Shown here: positions 24,469 through 32,632 of the stretch, piece by piece | Layout of the letters: every line of letters begins with the position of its first letter | Position numbering within the stretch: the stretch's first letter is position 1 | Source: an uncultured Eubacteriales bacterium | GTDB lineage: Bacteria > Bacillota > Clostridia > Christensenellales > CAG-138 | NCBI GenBank assembly: GCA_900540495.1 | Contig: UQGA01000006.1 | Coordinates: forward strand, 46,974-110,973 | Length of the DNA: 64,000 nucleotides | Direction of reading: 5' to 3' | Translations under genes and position numbers: made by a program | The notes under the pieces: model-generated | The model's input: only the letters and a program-made list of their open reading frames with translations | Databases searched by the model: none | Told to the model about the DNA's origin: nothing

Positions 24469-25313
24469 GGCGTCCACCGCCCCGTCGCGCCGCATGGCAG
24501 CACGAGATTGTCCCGCCGGATGGGCAGGCCGACCTCGTCGGCTTCCGCGTGGCCGCCCGGCAGCGCGGTGCGCAGCACGTTGCACAGCACGGAGGGCGCC
24601 AGACCGGTCGTATAGGAATTGATGAGAAAGAAGGCGGGCCGGTCGGAGAGCAGCCGGGCGCAGGAGGCCACGAGCGGATAGAGGGAATCCTCGATCTTCC
24701 ACAGTTCGCCGGCAGGGCCGCGCCCATAGCTGGGCGGGTCCATCAGAATGCCGTCGTACCGGTTGCCGCGGCGCAGCTCGCGCTGTACGAACTTTACGCA
24801 GTCATCCACGAGATAGCGCGCCGGCGCTGTCTGTACGCCGCTTGCGGCGGCGTTGTCCTTGGCCCAGGCGACCATGCCTTTTGCGGCGTCCACATGCGTG
24901 ACGTGGGCGCCGCTCTTGAGGCAGGCGCAGGTGGCGCCGCCGGTATAGGCGAACAGGTTGAGCACGCGGCAGGCGCCGTCGGCGGCGCATTTTTGTTCCA
25001 CACGGCGGCGCATCCAGTCCCAGTTGACGGCCTGTTCGGGGAACAGCCCGGTGTGCTTGAACCCGGTCGGCCGCACGAGGAAGGCGAGGTCGCCATAGCC
25101 GATGCGCCAGCTCTCCGGCAACGGGCGCAAAAACTCCCAATGTCCGCCGCCGCGTTCGCTGCGGTGGTAGACCGCGTCCGCCGCGCGCGTCCGAAGCGGC
25201 CAGACCGCCTGCGGGTCGGGGCGCAGCAGCGTCACATCGCCCCAACGCTCAAGCTTCATGCCGTCACCCGCATCGAGCAGCTCGTAATCCCGCCAACCGT
25301 CCGAAAGATACAT
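24465..25313 (-). CDS. RlmI-like class I SAM-dependent rRNA methyltransferase
   Basis: This 282-residue methyltransferase has the SAM-binding LNLFAYTGGATCACLKSGAHVTHVD and the catalytic-loop motif ILMDPPSYGRGP of the RlmI/YccW group (23S rRNA cytosine C5). It lacks the N-terminal PUA domain of RlmI. The FLVRPTGFKHTGLFPEQAVNWDW segment is typical of this shorter subfamily. GGAGGGCT precedes the ATG. Its stop is coupled to the double pseudouridine synthase, so both may modify the same RNA, which is inference. The exact target base is not assignable. Confidence 0.85.
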   Translation of the reverse strand: MYLSDGWRDYELLDAGDGMKLERWGDVTLLRPDPQAVWPLRTRAADAVYHRSERGGGHWEFLRPLPESWRIGYGDLAFLVRPTGFKHTGLFPEQAVNWDWMRRRVEQKCAADGACRVLNLFAYTGGATCACLKSGAHVTHVDAAKGMVAWAKDNAAASGVQTAPARYLVDDCVKFVQRELRRGNRYDGILMDPPSYGRGPAGELWKIEDSLYPLVASCARLLSDRPAFFLINSYTTGLAPSVLCNVLRTALPGGHAEADEVGLPIRRDNLVLPCGATGRWTP

Positions 25314-25318
25314 CCGTT

Positions 25319-26365
25319 TCAGCCCTCCTGCACATGCACGCGCTTTTCGGAGCGAAACCCGTCGATGAGCACCGCGACAAGGCCGAGCACGATGGTCAGG
25401 TAGTATGTCAAAAACCGCCAGATCAGCATGGCGCCGAGGCGCGAGTCGCCAAAGTAAACGGTGAACAGCGCATAAAACCCGCCCTCGGTCGCAATGGACG
25501 CGCCCGGCAGCGGGACGAACGCCACGCCGATGGACAGCATGGCCTGCAGCAGCGTCATCGTGGGGTAGGAGACCTCCAAAAAGCCAAGCCCGCGATACAC
25601 GCAGTACGTGACCGACAGATAAGCCAACACTTCGAGAAACGCCACAAGCACGATCTGCACCATGCCGCCGCGATGTTGCAGCGAGAAGGCCACCGCCTGC
25701 TTGTACTCCTCGATGAACCGGTCCCAGGCGGTATAGACGCGATCAAGCGCCTGCGGCCGCCGGCGGAGGAAGATGCGGCCGACGAACCCGATGATCGCGT
25801 TGCCGGCGCGGCTGACCAGCTGCGGCCGGATCATGAGCAGGAAGCCGGTGCCGGCGCAGAGCAGGTGCAGCAGGAATCCGATGCAGAAGAGAACGAACAT
25901 CGTGGGGCTCAGTTCGAGCAACCTGCCGCCGCAAAAGACCGCTCCGGTCAGCCCGATGCAGGAGAGCGCGATGTGCCACGCCATGAACTTGACCATCAGC
26001 ACGGAGGTCGCCGCCCCCACGCTGATACCCCGCCCGCGCATCTGGAGCACCTGAAAGGGCTGCCCGCCGGAGGAGAGCGGCGTCAGCGCGCTGTAAAAGA
26101 ACCCGAGCATCGTCGTGAGCAGCCCTTCGTGGAACGGCTGCGGGATCTGCATGTCGCGGCAGGCGATGCAGTACATGCCGGTATCGCCGATGAAATAGAC
26201 CAGCGTGCACAGCAGCGCGCCGACAAGCCAAAACGGCGAAATGTTTTGCAGCACTTCGCCGAGATCGTCCACATCTTTATCAAAAACCGCAAACCCTACG
26301 AGCACCGCCAGCGTCAGCAGCACCACGAGGATTCTTTTCCACGCCTGCTTCTTCGTCACCTTCAT
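25319..26365 (-). CDS. YbhN/AglD-type flippase-like (LPG synthase TM) membrane protein
   Basis: This 348-residue polytopic protein has about eight membrane segments and the PF03706-type pattern: LLTTMLGFFYSALTPLSSGGQPFQ near residue 78 and GVAFVPLPGASIATEGGFYALF near residue 280. Relatives include the transmembrane part of lysylphosphatidylglycerol synthase, but no synthase domain is attached. ATG 26365 is used. An in-frame TTG at 26404 overlaps the promoter. A TATACT box ends only 9 bases before the ATG and no ribosome binding site is visible, so the mRNA may be nearly leaderless. It heads a three-gene minus-strand operon with the methyltransferase and synthase. Confidence 0.82.
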   Translation of the reverse strand: MKVTKKQAWKRILVVLLTLAVLVGFAVFDKDVDDLGEVLQNISPFWLVGALLCTLVYFIGDTGMYCIACRDMQIPQPFHEGLLTTMLGFFYSALTPLSSGGQPFQVLQMRGRGISVGAATSVLMVKFMAWHIALSCIGLTGAVFCGGRLLELSPTMFVLFCIGFLLHLLCAGTGFLLMIRPQLVSRAGNAIIGFVGRIFLRRRPQALDRVYTAWDRFIEEYKQAVAFSLQHRGGMVQIVLVAFLEVLAYLSVTYCVYRGLGFLEVSYPTMTLLQAMLSIGVAFVPLPGASIATEGGFYALFTVYFGDSRLGAMLIWRFLTYYLTIVLGLVAVLIDGFRSEKRVHVQEG

Positions 26366-26374
26366 AACGGTAGT

Positions 26375-26404
26375 AGTATACCATTCCCTCTGCGTTTTTC
26401 GCAA
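26375..26404 (-). promoter_or_regulatory. Promoter abutting the YbhN-like gene
   Basis: On the minus strand TTGCGA (26404-26399) and TATACT (26380-26375) are 18 bases apart. Transcription would start near 26368, only about 3 bases before the ATG. Confidence 0.55.
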
Positions 26405-26470
26405 TGAAATTGTGAGACTTTTCCAAAAACTTGCAAATGCAGCGCGGCGACCGGCCGCTGCGAACGGGGG

Positions 26471-26820
26471 CCGCCCGCCGGCGTTTTGTCACCCGCACCC
26501 CGGCGTTTTGTCACCCGCACCCCGGCGTCTTGTCGCCCACACCCCGGCGTTTTGTCGCCCGCACCCCGGCGTCTTGTCGCCCGCCCGCCGGCGCTTTGTT
26601 GCCCGCACCCCGGCGACTTGCCGCCCGCCGGCGCTTTGTTGCCCGCACCCCGGCGTCTTGCCCGCCCGCCGCCCGCCGCCTTGCCGCACCCGGCGTCCTG
26701 CCGCCCACCCTCGGCGTTCCACCGCCCGCCGCCGTCTTGCCGCACCCCCGGCATCCTGTCCCTGCACCCCGGCGTCCCGCCGCCCGCCGCCGTCTTGCCG
26801 CACCCTCGGCGTTCCACCGC
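26471..26820. repeat. 22-bp GC-rich minisatellite
   Basis: A GGCG-(T/C)TTTGTC core recurs at 26480, 26502, 26524, 26546, 26568, 26590, 26612, 26630 and 26652, mostly at an exact 22-bp spacing, with CCCGCACCCC in between. From about 26660 the array decays into related GC-rich blocks. Frames through it read as Pro/Arg or Gly/Arg low-complexity without start signals. Confidence 0.85.
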
Positions 26821-26926
26821 CGCCAGGCCCCGTGCGGCGGGCGGAGAAGTGCAGGGAAAGCAGGCGTGCGCACGGGGAAAAGGCGGTCGAATGTGACAGA
26901 AGTCTTCACAAAAATTTCACATCGTG

Positions 26927-26956
26927 TTCATGATGAGATGTGATATCATATATAAT
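26927..26956 (+). promoter_or_regulatory. Promoter of hppA
   Basis: TTCATG (26927-26932), an 18-base spacer and a consensus TATAAT (26951-26956), in an AT-rich island right after the minisatellite, about 78 bases before hppA. Confidence 0.65.
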
Positions 26957-27033
26957 CGTGTGGGAAAGGTCTTTGCTGCCGGAAGCTTTTCTTTCCCCAA
27001 CCAAACACCATTTCTTCTGCAGGGAGGTTTTCC

Positions 27034-29127
27034 ATGGAAGCGAGTCAAGGCATTATCTACGGGCTGTCGTTTCTGGCCGTCGTGATTGCGTTTGCATTTG
27101 CGGCGTACCTGTATCTTTGGATCAAACGCCAGCCGGTGGAAAATCAAACGATTCAAAATGTATCCGGCCTGATCAAAGCGGGCGCCAATACCTTTATGCG
27201 CAAGGAGTACAAGATCCTTGCGGCCTTTGCGGGTGTGCTCGGCGCGCTGATCCTGCTGTTCCTGCCGCGGCCCATCTGGACGGGCGAATGGCAGGACAAC
27301 GTAGCGATGACGCTTGCCTACTTTGCGGGTACGGTGCTTTCGGCCATCGCCGGAAAAATTGGTATCCTCGTGGCGACCGCTGCAAACGGCAGAGCGGCGG
27401 AGGCTGCGCAAAAGGGTATTAAACCGGCGTTTATGACAGGCTTCCGTGGCGGCTCGGTCATGGGCCTTGCGGTGGTGGGCTTCTGCCTGCTCGGCGTGGC
27501 GCTGGTGCTGCTGATTGCCGGCGACTCGTCGGTCATCCTGGGCTTCTCGTTCGGCGCAAGCTCCCTCGCCCTGTTTGCCAAGGCGGGCGGCGGCATCTTC
27601 ACCAAGACCGCCGACGTGAGCGCCGACCTTACCGGTAAGGTCGAGCTCGGCATCCCGGAGGACGATCCGCGTAACCCGGCCGTCATCGCCGATAACGTGG
27701 GCGACAACGTGGGCGACGTGGCCGGCATGGGCGCCGACCTGTTCGATTCCAACGTGGCCTCCATGGCGGCGGCGCTGGTGCTGGCGCAGGCCATCGACGG
27801 CAATCTGACCACCGGCCCGAGCACGATGATGGTGTTCTGCTATGCGGCGCTCGGCCTCATTTCTTCGATTCTCGGCATCGCTACGGCGCGCATCGGCAAG
27901 AACGGCAACCCCACCAAGGCGCTCAACTCGTCCACCTATGTGACGACCGGCATCTTCATCGCGCTCACGGCGCTGGCTACGGCGCTGTTTGATGGGTTTG
28001 AGTGGCGCATCTGGGGCGCCTCCACGGTCGGCCTGGCCGTCGGCGTCATCATCGGCATCACCACGAACTACTTTACGGATGACAACATGCCCATCGTCAA
28101 AAAGGTTGCGCATGCCTCCAAGTCCGGTCCGGCGTTCACGATCCTGTCGGGCATTTCCTACGGCTTCCTGTCGGCGCTTCCGGCCATGGTTGGTATTGCC
28201 ATTTCCGCGCTGGCCGCTTACAAGATCTGCGAGCCGGTCAGCACGACCTATGCGCTCTTCGGCATTGCGATGGCGGCGGTCGGCATGCTTTCCATCGTCG
28301 GCATGATCATCAGCAACGACGCGTATGGCCCGATCGTCGATAACGCGCGCGGCCTTGCCGAGATGGGCGGCCTGGGCGAGGAAACCATCGCCATCGCGGA
28401 CGAGCTCGACAGCGCGGGCAACACGGTGAAGGCCGTCACGAAGGGCTTCTCCATCGGCGCGGCCGGTCTCACGGTCATCAGCCTGCTCGGCGCGTTCATG
28501 TCCGAAGCCAATGTTGCGCTCGCGGAGGCGGGCAAGGAGCTGCTGGCCGGGTTTGATATCATGGACCCGACGGTGTTCTTCGGCACGCTCGTCGGCGCGG
28601 CGATCCCGGCGGTGTTCTCCGCCATGCTCATGCTGGGCGTGGATAAGAACGCGCAGCGCATGGTCGCGGAGATTCACCGGCAGTTCAAGGAGATCATCGG
28701 CCTGCGCGAGGGCAAGGAGGGCGTCAAGCCCGAGTATGACCGTTGCATCGATCTTGCGACGCAGGGCGCGCTGCGCGAGCTCATCCCGGCCGGTCTTGTG
28801 GCCATCGTGGCGACGGTGCTGGTGGGCTTCATCGGCGGCGTCAAGGCCATCGGCGGTTTCCTGCTGGGCAACATCGTCAGCGGCCTGCTGATCGCGCTGT
28901 TCATGTCCAACGCGGGCGGCCTCTGGGACAACGCGAAGAAATACGTCGAAGCCGGCAACGAGGGCGGCAAGGGCTCCGAGTCCCACAAGGCTGCCGTCGT
29001 GGGCGATACGGTCGGCGACCCGTTCAAGGATACGGCCGGCCCGTCCATCAATACGCAGATTACGGTGGTATCCCTTGTCGCTTCACTGCTGTCCACCGCG
29101 TTTGTCGCGTTCTCGATCTTCGGTTGA
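27034..29127 (+). CDS. hppA: Membrane-bound cation-translocating pyrophosphatase
   Basis: This 697-residue integral membrane enzyme hydrolyses PPi to pump H+ or Na+. It has the substrate loop DVSADLTGKVE (D-x7-KxE), the strongly conserved PAVIADNVGDNVGDVAGMGADLFDS, a second acidic cluster (NDAYGPIVDNARGLAEMGG) and the C-terminal GDTVGDPFKDTAGPSINTQI. At the potassium-specificity site it reads GNTVKA. A Lys there, instead of Ala, is associated with K+-independent enzymes, most of which are proton pumps. GGGAGG precedes the ATG, and a near-perfect terminator follows, so it is monocistronic. Confidence 0.96.
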   Translation: MEASQGIIYGLSFLAVVIAFAFAAYLYLWIKRQPVENQTIQNVSGLIKAGANTFMRKEYKILAAFAGVLGALILLFLPRPIWTGEWQDNVAMTLAYFAGTVLSAIAGKIGILVATAANGRAAEAAQKGIKPAFMTGFRGGSVMGLAVVGFCLLGVALVLLIAGDSSVILGFSFGASSLALFAKAGGGIFTKTADVSADLTGKVELGIPEDDPRNPAVIADNVGDNVGDVAGMGADLFDSNVASMAAALVLAQAIDGNLTTGPSTMMVFCYAALGLISSILGIATARIGKNGNPTKALNSSTYVTTGIFIALTALATALFDGFEWRIWGASTVGLAVGVIIGITTNYFTDDNMPIVKKVAHASKSGPAFTILSGISYGFLSALPAMVGIAISALAAYKICEPVSTTYALFGIAMAAVGMLSIVGMIISNDAYGPIVDNARGLAEMGGLGEETIAIADELDSAGNTVKAVTKGFSIGAAGLTVISLLGAFMSEANVALAEAGKELLAGFDIMDPTVFFGTLVGAAIPAVFSAMLMLGVDKNAQRMVAEIHRQFKEIIGLREGKEGVKPEYDRCIDLATQGALRELIPAGLVAIVATVLVGFIGGVKAIGGFLLGNIVSGLLIALFMSNAGGLWDNAKKYVEAGNEGGKGSESHKAAVVGDTVGDPFKDTAGPSINTQITVVSLVASLLSTAFVAFSIFG

Positions 29128-29165
29128 TCCTGCATGCGGACCGGACGGTCTGCAACGATGCTCTT

Positions 29166-29199
29166 CCGCCGGAAGCTCTGTGGCTTCCGGCGGTTTTTT
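29166..29199 (+). terminator. Terminator of hppA
   Basis: An 11-bp perfect stem, CCGCCGGAAGC (29166-29176) with GCTTCCGGCGG (29183-29193), has a TCTGTG loop and a T6 tail. Confidence 0.93.
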
Positions 29200-29372
29200 G
29201 ATTAAGGGCGCGCATCCGGACGCGCCGGCGCCCACGGCGCCGTTCGTGCCCGCCGCCCGCCGCCCTGAAACGGCCGCCGGGCCATTTATTTTTTTGGAAA
29301 AATCTGCACCGAAAAAGCCGTGCCGTATGAAAGCCGTACTGTCCGTGAATACTACCGACGAGGTGAAAGAAC

Positions 29373-30110
29373 ATGGACGAAAACAAACTCTTTGAGCCGG
29401 AACCCAGGGCCGGCGGCTTTTTCAAAAAGCAGGGCTTCTATATTGTGCTGGCCCTCTGCCTGCTCGTTGTGGGCGTGGCGGTGGCCGTCACCGCGTTCCC
29501 GGGGAACGAGACGGAGCCCGTCCCGTCCGACGGTCAGGTGGTGCAGTCCAACCAGTCGGACGATGAAACGCTCACCGGCCGCAAAACGCCCACGCCGACG
29601 ATGAAGCCGCTCGCCACCGCAAGCCCCACGCCCGTGGCAACGGCGGCGCCCAGCACTACGCCGCAGAGCGTGAATACCGACGCGCGTCCGGCCCGCAAGG
29701 GCAGCGCGCCGGTGGAAGGGGCCATTCAATGGGGATATGCCATGGATCAGTTGCTGTATTCCCGCACGCTTGATCAGTGGACGACCCATGCCGGCGTCGA
29801 CCTCAGCGCCGCGGAGGGTACGCAGGTGCATGCCGTGCTTTCGGGTACGGTCGCGGCCGTGTATGAGGACGATGCGCTCGGGCAGGTGGTCACGATTCTG
29901 CATACCAACGACCGCATGAGCCTGTATGCCAATTTGGATGAAACGGTGTCCGTCACCGAGGGGCAGAAGGTGAACGAAGGCGACGTGATCGGCACGGTGG
30001 GCAATACCGCGCTGGCCGAGTGCGGGGACGAACCGCATCTGCACTTCGGCTTCTTTGTGGAGGAAAAGCCGGTCGATCCGTCGGAATACGTGGAGTTTAC
30101 GCAGTCCTGA
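29373..30110 (+). CDS. Membrane-anchored M23 (LytM) peptidase, SpoIIQ-like layout
   Basis: This 245-residue protein has a short cytoplasmic N terminus, one membrane helix (FYIVLALCLLVVGVAVAVTAF), a Thr/Pro/Ser-rich linker (about residues 45-110) and a C-terminal LytM domain. The zinc ligands appear intact: THAGVD and HLHFG. It should cleave peptidoglycan cross-bridges or, like SpoIIQ, act as an envelope scaffold. The architecture resembles SpoIIQ, but no sporulation gene adjoins it, so I leave the role open. GAGGTG lies 7 bases before the ATG. Confidence 0.88.
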   Translation: MDENKLFEPEPRAGGFFKKQGFYIVLALCLLVVGVAVAVTAFPGNETEPVPSDGQVVQSNQSDDETLTGRKTPTPTMKPLATASPTPVATAAPSTTPQSVNTDARPARKGSAPVEGAIQWGYAMDQLLYSRTLDQWTTHAGVDLSAAEGTQVHAVLSGTVAAVYEDDALGQVVTILHTNDRMSLYANLDETVSVTEGQKVNEGDVIGTVGNTALAECGDEPHLHFGFFVEEKPVDPSEYVEFTQS

Positions 30111-30127
30111 CCCTTTTACAAAGCGCG

Positions 30128-30157
30128 CCCCGCCGGCGGCCTGCCGGCGGGGTTTTT
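30128..30157 (+). terminator. Terminator of the M23 peptidase gene
   Basis: A 10-bp perfect stem, CCCCGCCGGC (30128-30137) with GCCGGCGGGG (30143-30152), followed by T5. Confidence 0.93.
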
Positions 30158-30430
30158 CGCCTTCGCGTCGCGGGTTGCTGCGGGAAAGCGCTTTTGCCGT
30201 TCTGGCACCGCGCGCCACAGGTCGAAGCGAAAGCGGGGGCGGGCGGAAAAGGCAGGCGACGGCGGTCGCCCCGCAGAACGGCCGGCCGCCCGCGCCGGGC
30301 GGACGATCCCGGCCCCTGCCCAAGGGATATGCGGGGCGCGGCGGGCCGGCGGCGCACGTTTGCCTGAAAAGCAAAACGCCCGCCGTCGAAGGGCGGGTGC
30401 GGCGGCTGTTGCGATCCGGCGAGGCGCCCG
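30158..30430. other. Intergenic spacer between convergent genes
   Basis: GC-rich DNA between two facing terminators. No gene, promoter or repeat is recognised. Confidence 0.4.
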
Positions 30431-30461
30431 AAAAAACCGGGGAGGGCGTACGCTCTCCCCG
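30431..30461 (-). terminator. Terminator of the carboxypeptidase gene
   Basis: On the minus strand CGGGGAG and CTCCCCG (30461-30455 and 30444-30438) close an inner GCGTACGC palindrome with one mismatch, followed by GTTTTTT. Confidence 0.88.
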
Positions 30462-30472
30462 ATCAGGACCTG

Positions 30473-31930
30473 TCAGCGGCTGTGGTAGTAATCGTCGCGG
30501 CGCCGCTGCTGCATGCGTCGCTGCTGCTCGAGCCGGCGCTGGCGGCGGCGGCGTGCGGCGGCCCGCCTGCGGGCGCGCACGATGAGCAGGGCGATCAGGA
30601 GGATCACCAGCAGCGCGATGAGCGCAAGCAGGATATAGAGGAAGAGGCCGGGGCCTTCCCCTGGCTGGTTCTGCACGTCCTGACCGGGCGTGACCAGCAG
30701 CGAGCCGCCCGCGCCGTCCCCCGTATCGGAGGGCTGCACGATGGCGGCCTCAAGGATGTCCTGCTGCGCGGTCAGCGTAGTGGTATAGATGGTCTCGCCG
30801 TTGAGCACGTAACGCACGGTGCCGACCGTTTCGCCGGCGCTGATGGGCGCTGCAAGCGAATCCGCCCACTCCACCTCGGCCGTGATGTTGACGGCATTGG
30901 CCCGATATTGCGCGGCGTCGGTGGGCAGCGCGCGGATCTGCAGGCTGCTCACATCCGCCGTGAACACGTATTGTCCGTTCTCGTCGAGCGCATCCGTCTG
31001 CGCGCCCGGCACGGTCGCGGGGAATTCGGTCTGCAACTGCAGCTCCGCCCCGGTGATCAGGGTGTATTCCTCCGCGAACACGCTTTCAAAGATGCCGGCG
31101 GCCGCCTGAAACCGCGTATATTGCGCGTCGTTGTCGTCGCCAAAGAGCACGATGATCACGGTTGCCCCGTCCTTTTCCGCAGCGGCGACGAGGCATTTGC
31201 CGGCCATGGTCGTGTCGCCGGTCTTGACGCCGATGGCGTATTCGTAAAGGCAGCTTTCCGTGTCGGTGGCCAGCGAGTGGATGAGTTTGTTTGTGTTCTC
31301 CAGCACGAGCGATTCGGCGCGCAGGTTCGAGGGCGCGACCGTGTACGTCTCCGTGGAGACGACCGCGCGAAACTGTTCGTTTTGCAGGGCGTAGGCGGTC
31401 AGCCTGGCCATGTCGCGCGCGGTGGTGTAGTGCTCGTCGTTGTGTACGCCATGCGGGTTGACAAAATGCGTGTTTGTCATGCCCAGCTCGGCGGCCTTGG
31501 CGTTCATCATGGCGGCGAACGCCTCGATGGAACCGGCCAGGTGGACGGCGATGGCGGCGGCGGCGTCGTTGCCGGAAACGAGCATCAGCCCGTACAGCAG
31601 GTCGCGCAGCTTGACGGTTTCGCCCACCTGCAGCCCCATCAGCGAGCTGTGGGAGGTAAACCCGTTGGTGACCTCCTCTCCGACGGTAAATTCCGCGTCG
31701 AGGTCTCCGTTTTCCAGCGCGAGGATGCAGGTCATGATCTTCGTGGTGCTGGCGGGGTAGGCGGGTTCGTCGGCCTGCCGCTCATAAAATACCTGGCTCG
31801 TGTCCTTTCCGTCGGTGACGATCATCTTCGGGGTGGGGACGCTGTTGTAGTCATATTCGGCAAGCGCAGCGACCGGCACCGCGGCCAGCAGCGCCGCCGC
31901 GAGCAGGATGCAGAGCAAACGTTTTTTCAT
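30473..31930 (-). CDS. D-alanyl-D-alanine carboxypeptidase (PBP5/DacF type)
   Basis: This 485-residue low-molecular-mass penicillin-binding protein trims the terminal D-Ala of peptidoglycan stem peptides. It has a signal peptide (cleavage near residue 25), the active-site STTK (Ser61, Lys64), SGN near residue 122 and KTG near 231, then a C-terminal beta domain. Instead of an amphipathic helix it ends with a true membrane helix (LFLYILLALIALLVILLIALLI) and an Arg/Gln-rich cytoplasmic tail of about 40 residues. GGGAGAG precedes the ATG. It is divergent from the rubrerythrin gene. Confidence 0.93.
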   Translation of the reverse strand: MKKRLLCILLAAALLAAVPVAALAEYDYNSVPTPKMIVTDGKDTSQVFYERQADEPAYPASTTKIMTCILALENGDLDAEFTVGEEVTNGFTSHSSLMGLQVGETVKLRDLLYGLMLVSGNDAAAAIAVHLAGSIEAFAAMMNAKAAELGMTNTHFVNPHGVHNDEHYTTARDMARLTAYALQNEQFRAVVSTETYTVAPSNLRAESLVLENTNKLIHSLATDTESCLYEYAIGVKTGDTTMAGKCLVAAAEKDGATVIIVLFGDDNDAQYTRFQAAAGIFESVFAEEYTLITGAELQLQTEFPATVPGAQTDALDENGQYVFTADVSSLQIRALPTDAAQYRANAVNITAEVEWADSLAAPISAGETVGTVRYVLNGETIYTTTLTAQQDILEAAIVQPSDTGDGAGGSLLVTPGQDVQNQPGEGPGLFLYILLALIALLVILLIALLIVRARRRAAARRRRQRRLEQQRRMQQRRRDDYYHSR

Positions 31931-31976
31931 ACTATCTCTCCCATGTTACCCACAATCGGGCAGAATACGGTAAGTT

Positions 31977-32005
31977 AGTATATCAATATTCCATCGATTT
32001 GTACA
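31977..32005 (-). promoter_or_regulatory. Promoter of the carboxypeptidase gene
   Basis: Minus-strand TGTACA (32005-32000), a 17-base spacer and TATACT (31982-31977) preceded by TGA, an extended -10. Confidence 0.65.
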
Positions 32006-32012
32006 GTTTTCA

Positions 32013-32041
32013 TTGAAAAAAACCCACCGGGGGGCTATAAT
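32013..32041 (+). promoter_or_regulatory. Promoter of the rubrerythrin-deoC operon
   Basis: TTGAAA (32013-32018), a 17-base spacer and TATAAT (32036-32041). It is divergent from, and only a few bases away from, the carboxypeptidase promoter, so a shared regulator could act on both. No PerR-like palindrome was recognised. Confidence 0.75.
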
Positions 32042-32078
32042 AGGAAAAAATTCGGCAGTCGTGAAGGAGGTACGAGCC

Positions 32079-32621
32079 ATGAAAAAATTCCGTTGTCCCG
32101 TCTGCGGATATATCCATGAGGGCGATGCGGCGCCCGCGTTTTGCCCGCAGTGCAAGGCGCCCGGCAGCAGCTTTGTCGAGGTTGTGAGCGAGGAGAAGGT
32201 CTATGCGGCGGAACACGTCGTCGGCGTTGCGGCCGGCTGCGCGCCGGAGATCCTGTCCGGCCTGCGCGCAAACTTTGAAGGGGAATGTACCGAGGTCGGC
32301 ATGTACCTGGCCATGAGCCGCGTGGCCGAGCGCGAGGGCTATCCGGAGGTTGCGGAGGCGTTCAGGCGGTATGCGTTTGAGGAGGCGGAGCACGCGGCCA
32401 GATTTGCCGAGTTGCTGGGCGAGGTTGTCACCGATTCCACAAAGAAAAACCTGGAGCTGCGCGCGGAGGCGGAGTTCGGCGCGTGTCTCGGCAAGACGGA
32501 GCTGGCCAAGCTCGCCAAGGCGCAGAACCTCGACGCCATCCATGACACCGTGCATGAGATGGCCCGCGATGAGGCCCGCCACGGCAAGGGCTTTGAAGGG
32601 CTGCTGCGCCGCTATTTTTGA
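32079..32621 (+). CDS. Reverse-type rubrerythrin
   Basis: This 180-residue protein puts the rubredoxin-like iron site first (Cys6, Cys9, Cys22, Cys25) and the ferritin-like di-iron domain second (EEAEHAARF and DEARHGKGF supply ExxH pairs). This swapped order defines reverse rubrerythrins of clostridia, which reduce H2O2 and O2 under anaerobic conditions with NADH-derived electrons. AAGGAGG lies 8 bases before the ATG. The deoC gene follows after 11 bases. Confidence 0.93.
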   Translation: MKKFRCPVCGYIHEGDAAPAFCPQCKAPGSSFVEVVSEEKVYAAEHVVGVAAGCAPEILSGLRANFEGECTEVGMYLAMSRVAEREGYPEVAEAFRRYAFEEAEHAARFAELLGEVVTDSTKKNLELRAEAEFGACLGKTELAKLAKAQNLDAIHDTVHEMARDEARHGKGFEGLLRRYF

Positions 32622-32632
32622 GGGAAACGGCC

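Noticed and set aside
26471..26820. CRISPR array
   Set aside because: The units are contiguous 22-bp repeats without unique spacers, the sequence has no CRISPR-like palindrome, and no cas genes are nearby.
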